A stretch of DNA of 64,000 bases, from contig NZ_JAHRIB010000212.1 of the NCBI RefSeq assembly GCF_019090165.1, forward strand, positions 1 through 64,000. The letters are read 5' to 3'. Of the stretch, positions 1-7,982 are shown piece by piece. The notes beneath the pieces are model-generated. The model had not been told where the DNA came from. It made no database searches and saw only the letters and a list, made by a program, of their open reading frames with translations. The DNA comes from Streptomyces sp. BV286 (lineage in GTDB: Bacteria; Actinomycetota; Actinomycetes; Streptomycetales; Streptomycetaceae). The first letter of the stretch is position 1. Every line of letters begins with the position of its first letter. A program made the position numbers and the translations under genes.

Positions 1-19
1 AGACGTCGTTTCACTTGGT
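1..19 (+). repeat. Left terminal inverted repeat of the IS element
   Basis: Reads AGACGTCGTTTCACTTGGT. It matches the reverse complement of 841-859 at all but about four positions. One or two bases of the repeat could lie before the window start. Confidence 0.8.
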
Positions 20-463
20 GAGTCGGCGGTGGTTGATGAGGCTGGTGGCGATGGCGGTGAAGGCCAGGAAGTGTTCGGGCTTGCGTTCGTAGCGTCGGTG
101 GAGGCGGCGGCATCCGCTGAGCCAGGACATGGTGCGCTCGACCACCCAGCGGTGTCGGCCCAGGCGTTGTGAGTTCTCGACACCGCGGCGGGCGATGCGA
201 GGAACGATGTTCCGCTCACGGAGCCATCGACGCAGGTAGGGATAGTCGTAGCCCTTGTCGCCGTGGAGCTTTGCCGGCCGGCGACGCCGCGGACCGCGAG
301 GACTGCGGACCGGCGGGATCCCCATGACCAGCGGTTGCAGGGCCAGGCTGTCGTGGGTGTTGGCGGCCGAGATCGCGACAGAGACGGGCAGGCCGGCACG
401 GTCGACGACAAGATGGATTTTCGATCCCAACTTGCCGCGGTCGGTCGGATTCGGTCCCGTCAA
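11..463 (-). CDS. IS5-family transposase, C-terminal frame (OrfB)
   Basis: 150 residues, DDE catalytic domain of an IS5-family transposase. It starts with the family-typical TGPNPTDRGKLGSKIH block. The second Asp lies in KLHGDKGYD, and the Glu in HRWVVERTMSWL with the conserved R/K spacing. The nominal TTG start overlaps the stop of the first frame, so independent initiation is unlikely; it is most likely made as part of a frameshifted 260-270 residue protein. No internal stop or deletion is visible, so the element may still be active. Confidence 0.88.
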   Translation of the reverse strand: MTGPNPTDRGKLGSKIHLVVDRAGLPVSVAISAANTHDSLALQPLVMGIPPVRSPRGPRRRRPAKLHGDKGYDYPYLRRWLRERNIVPRIARRGVENSQRLGRHRWVVERTMSWLSGCRRLHRRYERKPEHFLAFTAIATSLINHRRLTK

Positions 464-819
464 CTGCCCCCTTTGAGGGCGCGGACACTGACCGAGTCCA
501 CGGCGAATCGTGACCAGTCCAATCCCCCCTGAGCACCGAGTTCATCGAGGATGACGCGGTGCAGGCGAGCCCACACACGCTGCTGAGTCCACCGCGCGAA
601 ACGTCGGTAGACGGTGGGCCAGACTGGCCCGAACACCGGCGGCAACTGCCGCCAGGAACAGCCCGACGTGGCCACGAACACGATCGCGGTCAGGCATTCA
701 CGGTCCCCGGCCCGCCGACGGCCCCCGCCCTGCGGACGCACCACCACCGTCTCCGGCACCACCCGCCGAAACAGCTCCCACAACTCATCCGAGACCAGAT
801 GCTCAGCAAGACTTGTCAT
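460..819 (-). CDS. IS5-family transposase, N-terminal frame (OrfA)
   Basis: 119 residues starting MTSLAEHLVSDELWELF, the usual helix-turn-helix N-terminal region (DUF4096-like) of IS5/IS427 transposases. It carries the CSWRQLP and VYRRFARW motifs and ends FAVDSVSVRALKGGS, where the Asp of FAVDS is the first residue of the DDE triad. Alone it cannot be a full transposase. The stop codon lies right after a slippery AAAGGGGGC run, and the second frame overlaps it by 4 bases, so an OrfAB fusion by -1 frameshifting is expected. Confidence 0.88.
   Translation of the reverse strand: MTSLAEHLVSDELWELFRRVVPETVVVRPQGGGRRRAGDRECLTAIVFVATSGCSWRQLPPVFGPVWPTVYRRFARWTQQRVWARLHRVILDELGAQGGLDWSRFAVDSVSVRALKGGS
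466..474 (-). other. Putative -1 programmed frameshift site of the IS
   Basis: On the minus strand the sequence is AAAGGGGGC, read AAA-GGG-GGC in the first frame, then AGT TGA stop. A one-base backward slip on this run joins frame A (RALKGG) to frame B (LTGPNPTDRG), giving a continuous transposase with all three acidic residues. Inferred from position and family habit. Confidence 0.65.
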
Positions 820-840
820 ACCAACACAACGACTCTCCTC

Positions 841-859
841 GCCAAAGGAAACGTCGTCT
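841..859 (-). repeat. Right terminal inverted repeat of the IS element
   Basis: Its reverse complement begins AGACGACGTTTCCTTTGGC and matches the left end. It lies 22 bp upstream of the transposase start codon, as expected for the promoter-proximal end. Confidence 0.8.
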
Positions 860-886
860 AAAGGAGTCCTGTGAGTGGGCGGACGG

Positions 887-2221
887 CTACAGACCCGGAA
901 TCCGTCCGTTACGGAACAGGTCCACGAAGATCTGGTGGTCGGCCCGCGCGCGGGCGCCGTAGTCGTGCGCGAAGTCCACGAGGAGGTCGCCGAAGCTGTC
1001 CTCGTCGCCCGCGATCGCCGCGTCGATGGCGCGCTCCGTGGAGAACGGCACCAGCTCCGAGTGGCCGCTCTCGTCGTCCGCCGCCGCGTGCATGGTCGCG
1101 GTGGACCGGCCCAGGTCGGCGACGACCGCCGCGATCTCCTCAGGGTCGTCGATGTCGCTCCAGTCGAGGTCCACCGCGTACGGCGAGACCTCGGCGACCA
1201 GCTGGCCCGCGCCGTCCAGCTCGGTCCAGCCCAGCCACGGGTCGGCGTGCGCCTGGAGGGCACGCTGAGAGATCACCGTGCGGTGGCCCTCGTGCTGGAA
1301 GTAGTCACGGATCGAGGGGTCCGTGACGTGCCGGGAGACGGCCGGGGTCTGGGCCTGCTTGATGTAGATCACCACATCGTTCTCCAGGGCGTCCGTGGCG
1401 CCCTCCAGGAGGATGTTGTACGAGGGCAGACCGGCCGAGCCGATGCCGATGCCGCGGCGGCCCACGACGTCCTTCACCCGGTACGAGTCCGGGCGGTCCA
1501 GGGACGACTCCGGCAGGGTCTCCAGATAGCCGTCGAAGGCGGCCAGGACCTTGTAACGGGTGGCCGCGTCCAGCTCGATGGAGCCGCCGCCCGGCGCGAA
1601 GCGGCGCTCGAAGTCGCGGATCTCCGTCATCGAGTCGAGCAGCCCGAAGCGGGTCAGCGAGCGGGCGTCACGCAGGGCGTCCAGGAGCGGGCCCTGCGCG
1701 GTGTCCAGCGTGAAGGGCGGCACCTCGTCGCTCTTGGCGCCCGTCGCGAGGGCGTGGATGCGCTCGCGGTAGGCGGCCGCGTACGTCCGGACGAGGGCGG
1801 TGATCTGCTCGTCGCTCAGGGCCTTCGCGTAGCCGATCAGGGCCAGGGAGGCCGCGAGGCGCTTGAGGTCCCAGGTGAAGGGGCCGACATACGCCTCGTC
1901 GAAGTCGTTCACGTTGAAGATCAGGCGGCCCTGGGCGTCCATGTACGTGCCGAAGTTCTCCGCGTGGAGGTCGCCGTGGATCCACACGCGCGAGGTGCGC
2001 TCGTCCAGATACGGCCCGCTGTGCGTGGCCGCCTCCTGCTCCAGGTCCTGGTAGAAGAGCCCTGCCGTCCCGCGGTAGAACGCGAACGCCGAGGCCGCCA
2101 TCTTCCGGAACTTCACGCGGAACGCGGCCGGGTCGGCGGCCAGCAGATCGCCGAAGGCGGTGTCGAAGACGGCGAGGATCTGTTCCCCGCGCTGCTCGGC
2201 GTTGAGCTGCGGAACCGACAT
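887..2221 (-). CDS. DUF2252 family protein (kinase-like fold)
   Basis: 444 residues. The start is the ATG at 2221, because an AGGAGG ribosome site lies 9 bases upstream; an in-frame start 29 codons earlier has no such site. The region WIHGDLHAENFG (about residues 125-136) followed by NVNDFDEAYVGPFTWDLKR resembles the catalytic loop and DFD-type metal site of aminoglycoside/choline-kinase-like folds, which is the known character of DUF2252. The substrate is unknown. It is divergent from dnaE, with a 247-bp shared promoter region. The C-terminus looks natural despite the IS insertion 27 bp downstream. Confidence 0.85.
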   Translation of the reverse strand: MSVPQLNAEQRGEQILAVFDTAFGDLLAADPAAFRVKFRKMAASAFAFYRGTAGLFYQDLEQEAATHSGPYLDERTSRVWIHGDLHAENFGTYMDAQGRLIFNVNDFDEAYVGPFTWDLKRLAASLALIGYAKALSDEQITALVRTYAAAYRERIHALATGAKSDEVPPFTLDTAQGPLLDALRDARSLTRFGLLDSMTEIRDFERRFAPGGGSIELDAATRYKVLAAFDGYLETLPESSLDRPDSYRVKDVVGRRGIGIGSAGLPSYNILLEGATDALENDVVIYIKQAQTPAVSRHVTDPSIRDYFQHEGHRTVISQRALQAHADPWLGWTELDGAGQLVAEVSPYAVDLDWSDIDDPEEIAAVVADLGRSTATMHAAADDESGHSELVPFSTERAIDAAIAGDEDSFGDLLVDFAHDYGARARADHQIFVDLFRNGRIPGL

Positions 2222-2336
2222 CGGTAGGTGCCTCCTGGTGCAGGTGGTGCATGACGAACAGGACGGAATGTGCCGTCCGCCGTGACGGATGTCTCCGTCA
2301 TCCTCCAACGGACGGGAGTTCGCGGGAGTGCCCGTT

Positions 2337-2360
2337 TCCCCCGTACGAAGGTACGGGGGA
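2337..2360. other. Perfect hairpin in the DUF2252-dnaE divergent region
   Basis: TCCCCCGTAC, four-base loop GAAG, GTACGGGGGA: a perfect 10-bp stem. It lies 108 bp upstream of the dnaE start and about 115 bp upstream of the DUF2252 start. There is no U-tract. It may be an operator or a 5'-UTR structure for the DUF2252 transcript. Confidence 0.5.
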
Positions 2361-2388
2361 GACAGCTCCGTGTGTCAGTGCTCAGGCA

Positions 2389-2394
2389 TAGACT
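2389..2394 (+). promoter_or_regulatory. Candidate -10 element for dnaE
   Basis: TAGACT fits the actinobacterial TANNNT -10 consensus and would give a leader of about 70 bases ending in the TTGGAGG ribosome site (2454-2460). No convincing -35 element is visible. Confidence 0.35.
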
Positions 2395-2468
2395 TCGACG
2401 CTGTCCGCCAGACTGTCCGCAGCCTGTCGGGAGCTCGTCGACGCCAGTTCTTCTTGGAGGCCGAAGCC

Positions 2469-5400
2469 GTGTCAAAGCCGCCGTTCACGCACCTGCACGT
2501 CCACACCCAGTACTCGCTGCTGGACGGTGCCGCGCGGCTCAAGGACATGTTCAACGCGTGCAACGAGATGGGTATGTCCCATATCGCCATGTCCGACCAC
2601 GGCAACCTCCATGGGGCGTACGACTTCTTCCACTCGGCCAAGAAGGCCGGCGTCACGCCGATCATCGGGATCGAGGCGTACGTCGCCCCCGAGTCGCGGC
2701 GCAACAAGCGCAAGATCAAGTGGGGCCAGCCGCACCAGAAGCGGGACGACGTCTCCGGCTCCGGCGGTTACACCCACAAGACGATCTGGGCGGCGAACAG
2801 CACAGGGCTGCACAACCTGTTCAAGCTCTCCTCGGACGCATACGCGGAGGGCTGGCTGCAGAAGTGGCCCCGCATGGACAAGGAGACCATCTCCCAGTGG
2901 TCCGAGGGCCTGATCGCCTCCACGGGCTGCCCCTCCGGCGAGCTGCAGACCCGCCTGCGCCTGGGCCAGTTCGACGAGGCGGTGAAGGCGGCCTCGGAGT
3001 ACCAGGACATCTTCGGCAAGGACCGGTACTTCCTGGAGCTGATGGACCACGGCATCGAGATCGAGAGCAGGGTCCGCGAGGACCTGCTGCGGGTCGGCAA
3101 GAAGCTGGGTATCCCCCCGCTGGTGACGAACGACTCCCACTACACGTACGCGCACGAGGCCACCGCGCACGACGCGCTGCTGTGCATCCAGACCGGCAAG
3201 AACCTCTCCGACCCGGACCGCTTCCGCTTCGACGGGACCGGTTACTACCTGAAGTCGACGGACGAGATGTACGCCGTCGACTCCTCGGACGCCTGGCAGG
3301 AAGGGTGCGCGAACACCCTTCTGGTGGCCGAGCAGATCGACACGACGGGCATGTTCGAGGCGAAGAACCTCATGCCGAAGTTCGACATCCCCGACGGCTT
3401 CACCGAGGTCACCTGGTTCCAGGAGGAGGTGCGCCGCGGCATGGCGCGCCGCTTCCCCGGCGGCGTCCCCGACGACCGCCAGAAGCAGGCCGAGTACGAG
3501 ATGGACGTCATCATCCAGATGGGGTTCCCGGGGTACTTCCTCGTCGTCGCCGACTTCATCATGTGGGCCAAGAAGCAGGGCATCGCGGTCGGCCCCGGCC
3601 GTGGTTCCGCGGCCGGTTCGATCGTGTCGTACGCCATGGGCATCACCGACCTCGACCCCATCCCGCACGGTCTGATCTTCGAGCGGTTCCTCAACCCCGA
3701 GCGCGTCTCCATGCCCGACGTCGACATCGACTTCGACGAGCGCAGGCGCGTCGAGGTGATCAGGTACGTGACGGAGAAGTACGGCGCCGACAAGGTCGCC
3801 ATGATCGGCACGTACGGCAAGATCAAGGCGAAGAACGCCATCAAGGACTCCGCGCGCGTGCTGGGCTACCCGTACGCGATGGGCGACCGGCTCACCAAGG
3901 CGATGCCCGCCGACGTCCTCGGCAAGGGCATCGACCTGAACGGCATCACCGACCCCTCGCACCCGCGCTACGGCGAGGCCGGCGAGATCCGGGGGATGTA
4001 CGAGAACGAGCCGGACGTGAAGAAGGTCATCGACACCGCGAAGGGCGTCGAGGGCCTGGTCCGGCAGATGGGTGTGCACGCGGCCGGCGTGATCATGTCC
4101 AGCGAGCCCATCGTTGACCACGCCCCGCTCTGGACGCGCCACACCGACGGCGTCACCATCACGCAGTGGGACTACCCGCAGTGCGAGTCGCTCGGCCTGC
4201 TGAAGATGGACTTCCTGGGCCTGCGCAACCTCACGATCATGGACGACGCCATCAAGATGGTGAAGGCCAACAAGGGCATCGACCTGGAGATGCTCTCCCT
4301 CCCGCTGGACGACCCCAAGACCTTCGAACTGCTCTGCCGCGGTGAGACCCTCGGCGTCTTCCAGTTCGACGGCGGTCCGATGCGCTCGCTGCTCCGCCAG
4401 ATGCAGCCCGACAACTTCGAGGACATCTCCGCCGTCTCGGCCCTCTACCGGCCGGGCCCGATGGGCATGAACTCGCACATCAACTACGCGGAGCGCAAGA
4501 ACAAGCGCCAGGAGATCACGCCGATCCACAAGGAGCTGGAGGAGCCGCTCGAAGAGGTTCTGGCGGTCACCTACGGTCTGATCGTCTACCAGGAGCAGGT
4601 CCAGAAGGCCGCCCAGATCATCGCCGGCTACTCGCTCGGTGAGGCCGACATCCTCCGCCGCGTGATGGGCAAGAAGAAGCCCGAGGAACTGGCGAAGAAC
4701 TTCGTCCTCTACCAGGCGGGCGCCCGGAAGAACGGCTACAGCGACGAGGCGATCCAGGCCCTGTGGGACGTGCTGGTCCCCTTCGCCGGCTACGCGTTCA
4801 ACAAGGCCCACTCGGCCGCGTACGGACTGGTCTCCTACTGGACCGGCTACCTGAAGGCGAACTACCCGGCCGAGTACATGGCCGCGCTGCTCACCTCGGT
4901 CAAGGACGACAAGGACAAGTCGGCGGTCTACCTCAACGAGTGCCGACGCATGAAGATCAAGGTCCTGCCGCCGAACGTCAACGAGTCGGAGCAGAACTTC
5001 GCCGCGCAGGGCGACGACGTGATCCTCTTCGGCCTCTCGGCGGTCCGCAACGTCGGTACGAACGTCGTCGAGTCGATCATCCGCAGCCGCAAGGCCAAGG
5101 GGAAGTACGCCTCGTTCCCCGACTACCTCGACAAGGTCGAGGCGGCCGCCTGCAACAAGCGCACCACGGAGTCGCTCATCAAGGCCGGCGCCTTCGACAC
5201 GATGGGGCACACCCGCAAGGGCCTCACCGCGCACTTCGAGCCGATGATCGACAACGTGGTCGCGGTGAAGAGGAAAGAGGCCGAGGGGCAGTTCGACCTC
5301 TTCGGCGGCATGGGCGAGGAGGACACCAGCGAGCCCGGCTTCGGTCTCGACGTCGAGTTCACCACCGACGAGTGGGACAAGGCCTACCTGCTCGCCCAGG

Positions 5401-6011
5401 AGCGGGAGATGCTCGGTCTGTACGTCTCCGACCACCCGCTCTTCGGCCTGGAGCACGTGCTGTCCGACAAGGCCGACGCGGGCATCGCCCAGCTCACCGG
5501 CGGTGAGCACGGGGACGGCGCGGTCGTCACCATCGGCGGCATCATCTCCGGCCTCCAGCGCAAGATGACCAAACAGGGCAACGCCTGGGCCATCGCCACC
5601 GTCGAGGACCTCGCCGGCTCCATCGAGTGCATGTTCTTCCCCGCGACCTACCAGCTGGTGTCCACCCAACTCGTCGAGGACGCCGTCGTGTTCGTCAAGG
5701 GACGCCTCGACAAGCGCGAGGACGTACCCCGCCTGGTCGCGATGGAGCTGCAGGTCCCGGACCTGTCGAACGCGGGCACCAACGCGCCCGTGATCCTCAC
5801 CATCCCGGCCCTGAAGATCACCCCGCCCATGATCAGCAGGCTCGGCGAGATCCTCAGCCACCACAAGGGCGAGAGCGAGGTGCGGATCAGGCTCCAGGGC
5901 CCGAGCAGGACCACGGTGCTGCGGCTCGACCGGCACCGGGTGAAGCCGGACCCCGCGCTCTTCGGCGACCTGAAGGTGCTGCTCGGCCCGTCCTGCCTGG
6001 CCACCGGCTGA
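2469..6011 (+). CDS. dnaE: DNA polymerase III alpha subunit DnaE1
   Basis: The replicative polymerase of the chromosome, 1180 residues, the usual length of actinobacterial DnaE1. The GTG start at 2469 is chosen because TTGGAGG lies 8 bases upstream and the protein then begins MSKPPFTHLHVHTQYSLLDG. The N-terminal PHP domain keeps metal-binding residues (HLHVH at 8-12, SDHGN), which in mycobacterial DnaE1 supports proofreading. The palm carries GPGRGSAAGS and the PDVDIDFDERR catalytic aspartates near residues 417-421. A helix-hairpin-helix/OB-fold region follows (VVTIGGIISG). It ends 92 bp before a strong terminator shared with the convergent small gene. Confidence 0.98.
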   Translation: MSKPPFTHLHVHTQYSLLDGAARLKDMFNACNEMGMSHIAMSDHGNLHGAYDFFHSAKKAGVTPIIGIEAYVAPESRRNKRKIKWGQPHQKRDDVSGSGGYTHKTIWAANSTGLHNLFKLSSDAYAEGWLQKWPRMDKETISQWSEGLIASTGCPSGELQTRLRLGQFDEAVKAASEYQDIFGKDRYFLELMDHGIEIESRVREDLLRVGKKLGIPPLVTNDSHYTYAHEATAHDALLCIQTGKNLSDPDRFRFDGTGYYLKSTDEMYAVDSSDAWQEGCANTLLVAEQIDTTGMFEAKNLMPKFDIPDGFTEVTWFQEEVRRGMARRFPGGVPDDRQKQAEYEMDVIIQMGFPGYFLVVADFIMWAKKQGIAVGPGRGSAAGSIVSYAMGITDLDPIPHGLIFERFLNPERVSMPDVDIDFDERRRVEVIRYVTEKYGADKVAMIGTYGKIKAKNAIKDSARVLGYPYAMGDRLTKAMPADVLGKGIDLNGITDPSHPRYGEAGEIRGMYENEPDVKKVIDTAKGVEGLVRQMGVHAAGVIMSSEPIVDHAPLWTRHTDGVTITQWDYPQCESLGLLKMDFLGLRNLTIMDDAIKMVKANKGIDLEMLSLPLDDPKTFELLCRGETLGVFQFDGGPMRSLLRQMQPDNFEDISAVSALYRPGPMGMNSHINYAERKNKRQEITPIHKELEEPLEEVLAVTYGLIVYQEQVQKAAQIIAGYSLGEADILRRVMGKKKPEELAKNFVLYQAGARKNGYSDEAIQALWDVLVPFAGYAFNKAHSAAYGLVSYWTGYLKANYPAEYMAALLTSVKDDKDKSAVYLNECRRMKIKVLPPNVNESEQNFAAQGDDVILFGLSAVRNVGTNVVESIIRSRKAKGKYASFPDYLDKVEAAACNKRTTESLIKAGAFDTMGHTRKGLTAHFEPMIDNVVAVKRKEAEGQFDLFGGMGEEDTSEPGFGLDVEFTTDEWDKAYLLAQEREMLGLYVSDHPLFGLEHVLSDKADAGIAQLTGGEHGDGAVVTIGGIISGLQRKMTKQGNAWAIATVEDLAGSIECMFFPATYQLVSTQLVEDAVVFVKGRLDKREDVPRLVAMELQVPDLSNAGTNAPVILTIPALKITPPMISRLGEILSHHKGESEVRIRLQGPSRTTVLRLDRHRVKPDPALFGDLKVLLGPSCLATG

Positions 6012-6102
6012 CCGTCTCCTGATCCACGCGAGCCACCGGTTCCATGCCGGTCACCGGTTCCAGGCGGGTCTCCGGACCGATGCCGGTCCTCCGGAACCGC
6101 GC

Positions 6103-6134
6103 GAGGGGCGCACCCGCTGCCGGGTGCGCCCCTC
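6103..6134. terminator. Bidirectional terminator between dnaE and the small basic-protein gene
   Basis: GAGGGGCGCACCCG, loop CTGC, CGGGTGCGCCCCTC: a perfect 14-bp stem between convergent genes. There is no U-tract, as is usual for Streptomyces terminators. Confidence 0.85.
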
Positions 6135-6171
6135 GACGTGTGCCAGGGCCGTAACGGCCCGTGCGCCTGCC

Positions 6172-6351
6172 TCAGTTGTGGCCGAAGCGCTTCTGGTGCT
6201 TACGGGCAACATCGGCGGGGCTGCCCTGGGCCTGCGACATCGGCGACTGCTGCGCCTCCGCCGAGGACCGGTCGGCCTGCTCCTGCGCACGCTCGGCCTG
6301 CGAGGAGCGGTCCTGCTGGCCGCCCTGCTTGCGGTTCTTGTTCTTGGCCAT
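6172..6351 (-). CDS. Small basic hydrophilic protein, 59 aa
   Basis: A short gene with ATG at 6351 preceded by GGAGG (plus-strand cctcc, 11-15 bases upstream). The product begins MAKNKNRKQGGQQDRSS and ends ADVARKHQKRFGHN. It is rich in Lys, Gln, Ser and Glu and lacks hydrophobic stretches, so it is probably disordered. Proteins of this pattern (KNKNRKQ...ARKHQKRFGHN) are, as I recall, widespread in Streptomyces without known function. It is convergent with dnaE and ends at the shared terminator. Confidence 0.8.
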   Translation of the reverse strand: MAKNKNRKQGGQQDRSSQAERAQEQADRSSAEAQQSPMSQAQGSPADVARKHQKRFGHN

Positions 6352-6575
6352 GACGATCTGCCTCCTACGGGGGATCTAGGGGCCAGGGCCGGGACCAGAC
6401 TCACATAGGCTGAGAAGTCACGCATTTCGGAGAATTACCGTGCGTAATAAGGCCTGTCGGTGAGTGCTCCTCCGATCCGCCACGCCGAAGATCGAGTTCC
6501 GGCCGTTAACCTCCGCGTGGTCGGGCAGACTCGAAGGAAGCCCGAAGCAAACCTCCCGGAAAGAGGGTGGATCGC

Positions 6576-7802
6576 GTGGACCGCTGCATTGTCCTGGTGG
6601 ACGCCGGTTATCTGCTCGGGGCCGCTGCCAGTCTCCTCGCCGGGGAACCCTCGCGATCCCGGATCACCGTTGACCACGCCGCCCTCATCCAGGGGCTGCG
6701 CGAGCGCGCCGAGTCCGAGACGGAACGGCCCCTGCTGCGCATCTACTGGTTCGACGGGGCCCCCGACCGCGTACCGCAGCCGGAGCACCGCAGGCTGCGG
6801 GTGATGCCCAGAGTCACGGTGCGCCTTGGTGCGCTCACCCGCAGTGACGGGCGGTGGGCGCAGAAGGGTGTGGATGCCGCCATGCACGCCGAGCTCACGG
6901 AACTGGCGCGCAACCGTGCCTGCTCCGACGTCGTGCTCGTCACCGGTGACGGGGATCTGCTGCCCGGCATGATGGCCGCCAAGGAGCACGGGGTCGCCGT
7001 GCACCTGTGGGCCGTGCAGGCCGCGGACGGCGACTACAACCAGTCGGAGGACCTCGTCGCCGAGGCCGACGAGCGCCGCGTACTCGACCGGATCTGGATC
7101 ACCAAGGCCGTACGGGCCAAGGAACTCGGCGGGATCTGCGCGCCGGCGCCCGTGCCGCGGCCCGAGATCGCCGCGATCCTCTCCGCGCCGCTGCCCGAGT
7201 CCGCGCCGAGCTCCACGGGTGAGCGGGCCGCCCGGGAGACCGAGCACGCACAGGCCGACCCCGGGGAGAACGGCGCGGAGGCGCGGGTACCGGCCGCCAA
7301 GGGCGTGCCGACGCCCAAGGACCTTGCCGCGCTGCGCGCGCCCGGCGCCCCCGGAGCGCAGGCCCCCCAGCAACCCGCGAGCGCCACGCTCCGCTGGTCC
7401 TCCGACAAGGGGTGGGTCGACCGGCCCGGCACCGCCGCCGAGTCCGCGGAGGCCGCGCTGCTGCCGACGCTCGCGCAGCTCACCTCGGCGGAGCAGCGGT
7501 GGGCCGACCGCGAGGAGGACATCACGACGGTGGGCGGTGACCCCTACGAGGTCGGGCAGGTCTTCGCGCGGCGGTGGATGGAGCGGCTGTCGGACCAGGC
7601 GCAGTTGCCGAAGCTGTCCACGATGTATCCGCGGGTGCCGCACCGCATCGACGGTGAGCTGCTGCGGTATGCCGCGCGGTTCGGGCTGCTCGCCCACAAG
7701 GACGACCAGATCGACGAGCACGACCGGTATGCGATTCGGGCCGGGTTCTGGCGGGAGATCGACGTACGGACCGGGGCCGAGCACGCTCCCGCGGGGGAGT
7801 AG
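6576..7802 (+). CDS. NYN domain-containing protein
   Basis: 408 residues from the GTG at 6576, preceded at 9 bases by GGAAAGAGG; an in-frame GTG 9 bases earlier sits too close to that site. The N-terminal NYN/PIN-like domain begins with DRCIVLVDAGYLLG (first Asp of the acidic cluster) and contains DVVLVTGDGDLLPGM near residue 120, the core of this RNase-like fold. A Pro/Ala-rich linker (about 200-290) joins a C-terminal domain (VGQVFARRWMERL, DQIDEHDRYAIRAGFW) of unknown role. Likely a ribonuclease, but the target is unknown. No operon partner is evident. Confidence 0.85.
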   Translation: MDRCIVLVDAGYLLGAAASLLAGEPSRSRITVDHAALIQGLRERAESETERPLLRIYWFDGAPDRVPQPEHRRLRVMPRVTVRLGALTRSDGRWAQKGVDAAMHAELTELARNRACSDVVLVTGDGDLLPGMMAAKEHGVAVHLWAVQAADGDYNQSEDLVAEADERRVLDRIWITKAVRAKELGGICAPAPVPRPEIAAILSAPLPESAPSSTGERAARETEHAQADPGENGAEARVPAAKGVPTPKDLAALRAPGAPGAQAPQQPASATLRWSSDKGWVDRPGTAAESAEAALLPTLAQLTSAEQRWADREEDITTVGGDPYEVGQVFARRWMERLSDQAQLPKLSTMYPRVPHRIDGELLRYAARFGLLAHKDDQIDEHDRYAIRAGFWREIDVRTGAEHAPAGE

Positions 7803-7864
7803 AGGGGGCGGACGCCGACGCCGACGGGGTGTTGTGTGTGATCCGCGGGTGAGTGGGGGCTTGT

Positions 7865-7895
7865 CGCGCAGTTCCCCGCGCCCCTCACGGGGCGC
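7865..7895 (+). repeat. Dispersed GCGCAGTTCCCCGCGCCCC repeat (copy 1) with hairpin
   Basis: Contains the core found about ten times in this window. Its end GCGCCCC-TCAC-GGGGCGC (7878-7895) is a perfect 7-bp hairpin that could end transcription of the NYN gene. Confidence 0.8.
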
Positions 7896-7968
7896 TGTTC
7901 CGCGTCCCTGATGTGGCCGATATCGGGCGTATCCCCGCCCCGGGCGTCGCCGGGTGTCCGTGACCCCG

Positions 7969-7974
7969 TACTCT
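7969..7974 (+). promoter_or_regulatory. Candidate -10 of a leaderless ABC transporter mRNA
   Basis: TACTCT fits TANNNT and ends 8 bases before the GTG at 7983. No Shine-Dalgarno sequence precedes that start, suggesting transcription starts at the start codon. Confidence 0.5.
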
Positions 7975-7982
7975 CAATTCTC

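Larger units (their letters stand above)
1..859 (-). mobile_element. IS5-family insertion sequence (IS427-like)
   Basis: A complete element by its ends: bases 1-19 and 841-859 are near-perfect terminal inverted repeats, and between them lie two overlapping transposase frames that together carry the DDE triad. About 860 bp with a -1 frameshift arrangement is typical of the IS427 subgroup of IS5. TAA directly follows the right end (860-862) and may be one copy of a TNA/TA target duplication, but the left flank is outside the window, so this cannot be tested. The element inserted just downstream of the DUF2252 gene, 27 bp past its stop codon. Confidence 0.9.

Noticed and set aside
2472..5936. 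A very long open frame (about 1150 codons) antisense to dnaE
   Set aside because: It mirrors the third-position GC bias of dnaE; product is Val/Leu/Arg/Gly low-information sequence with no domain, no ribosome site.
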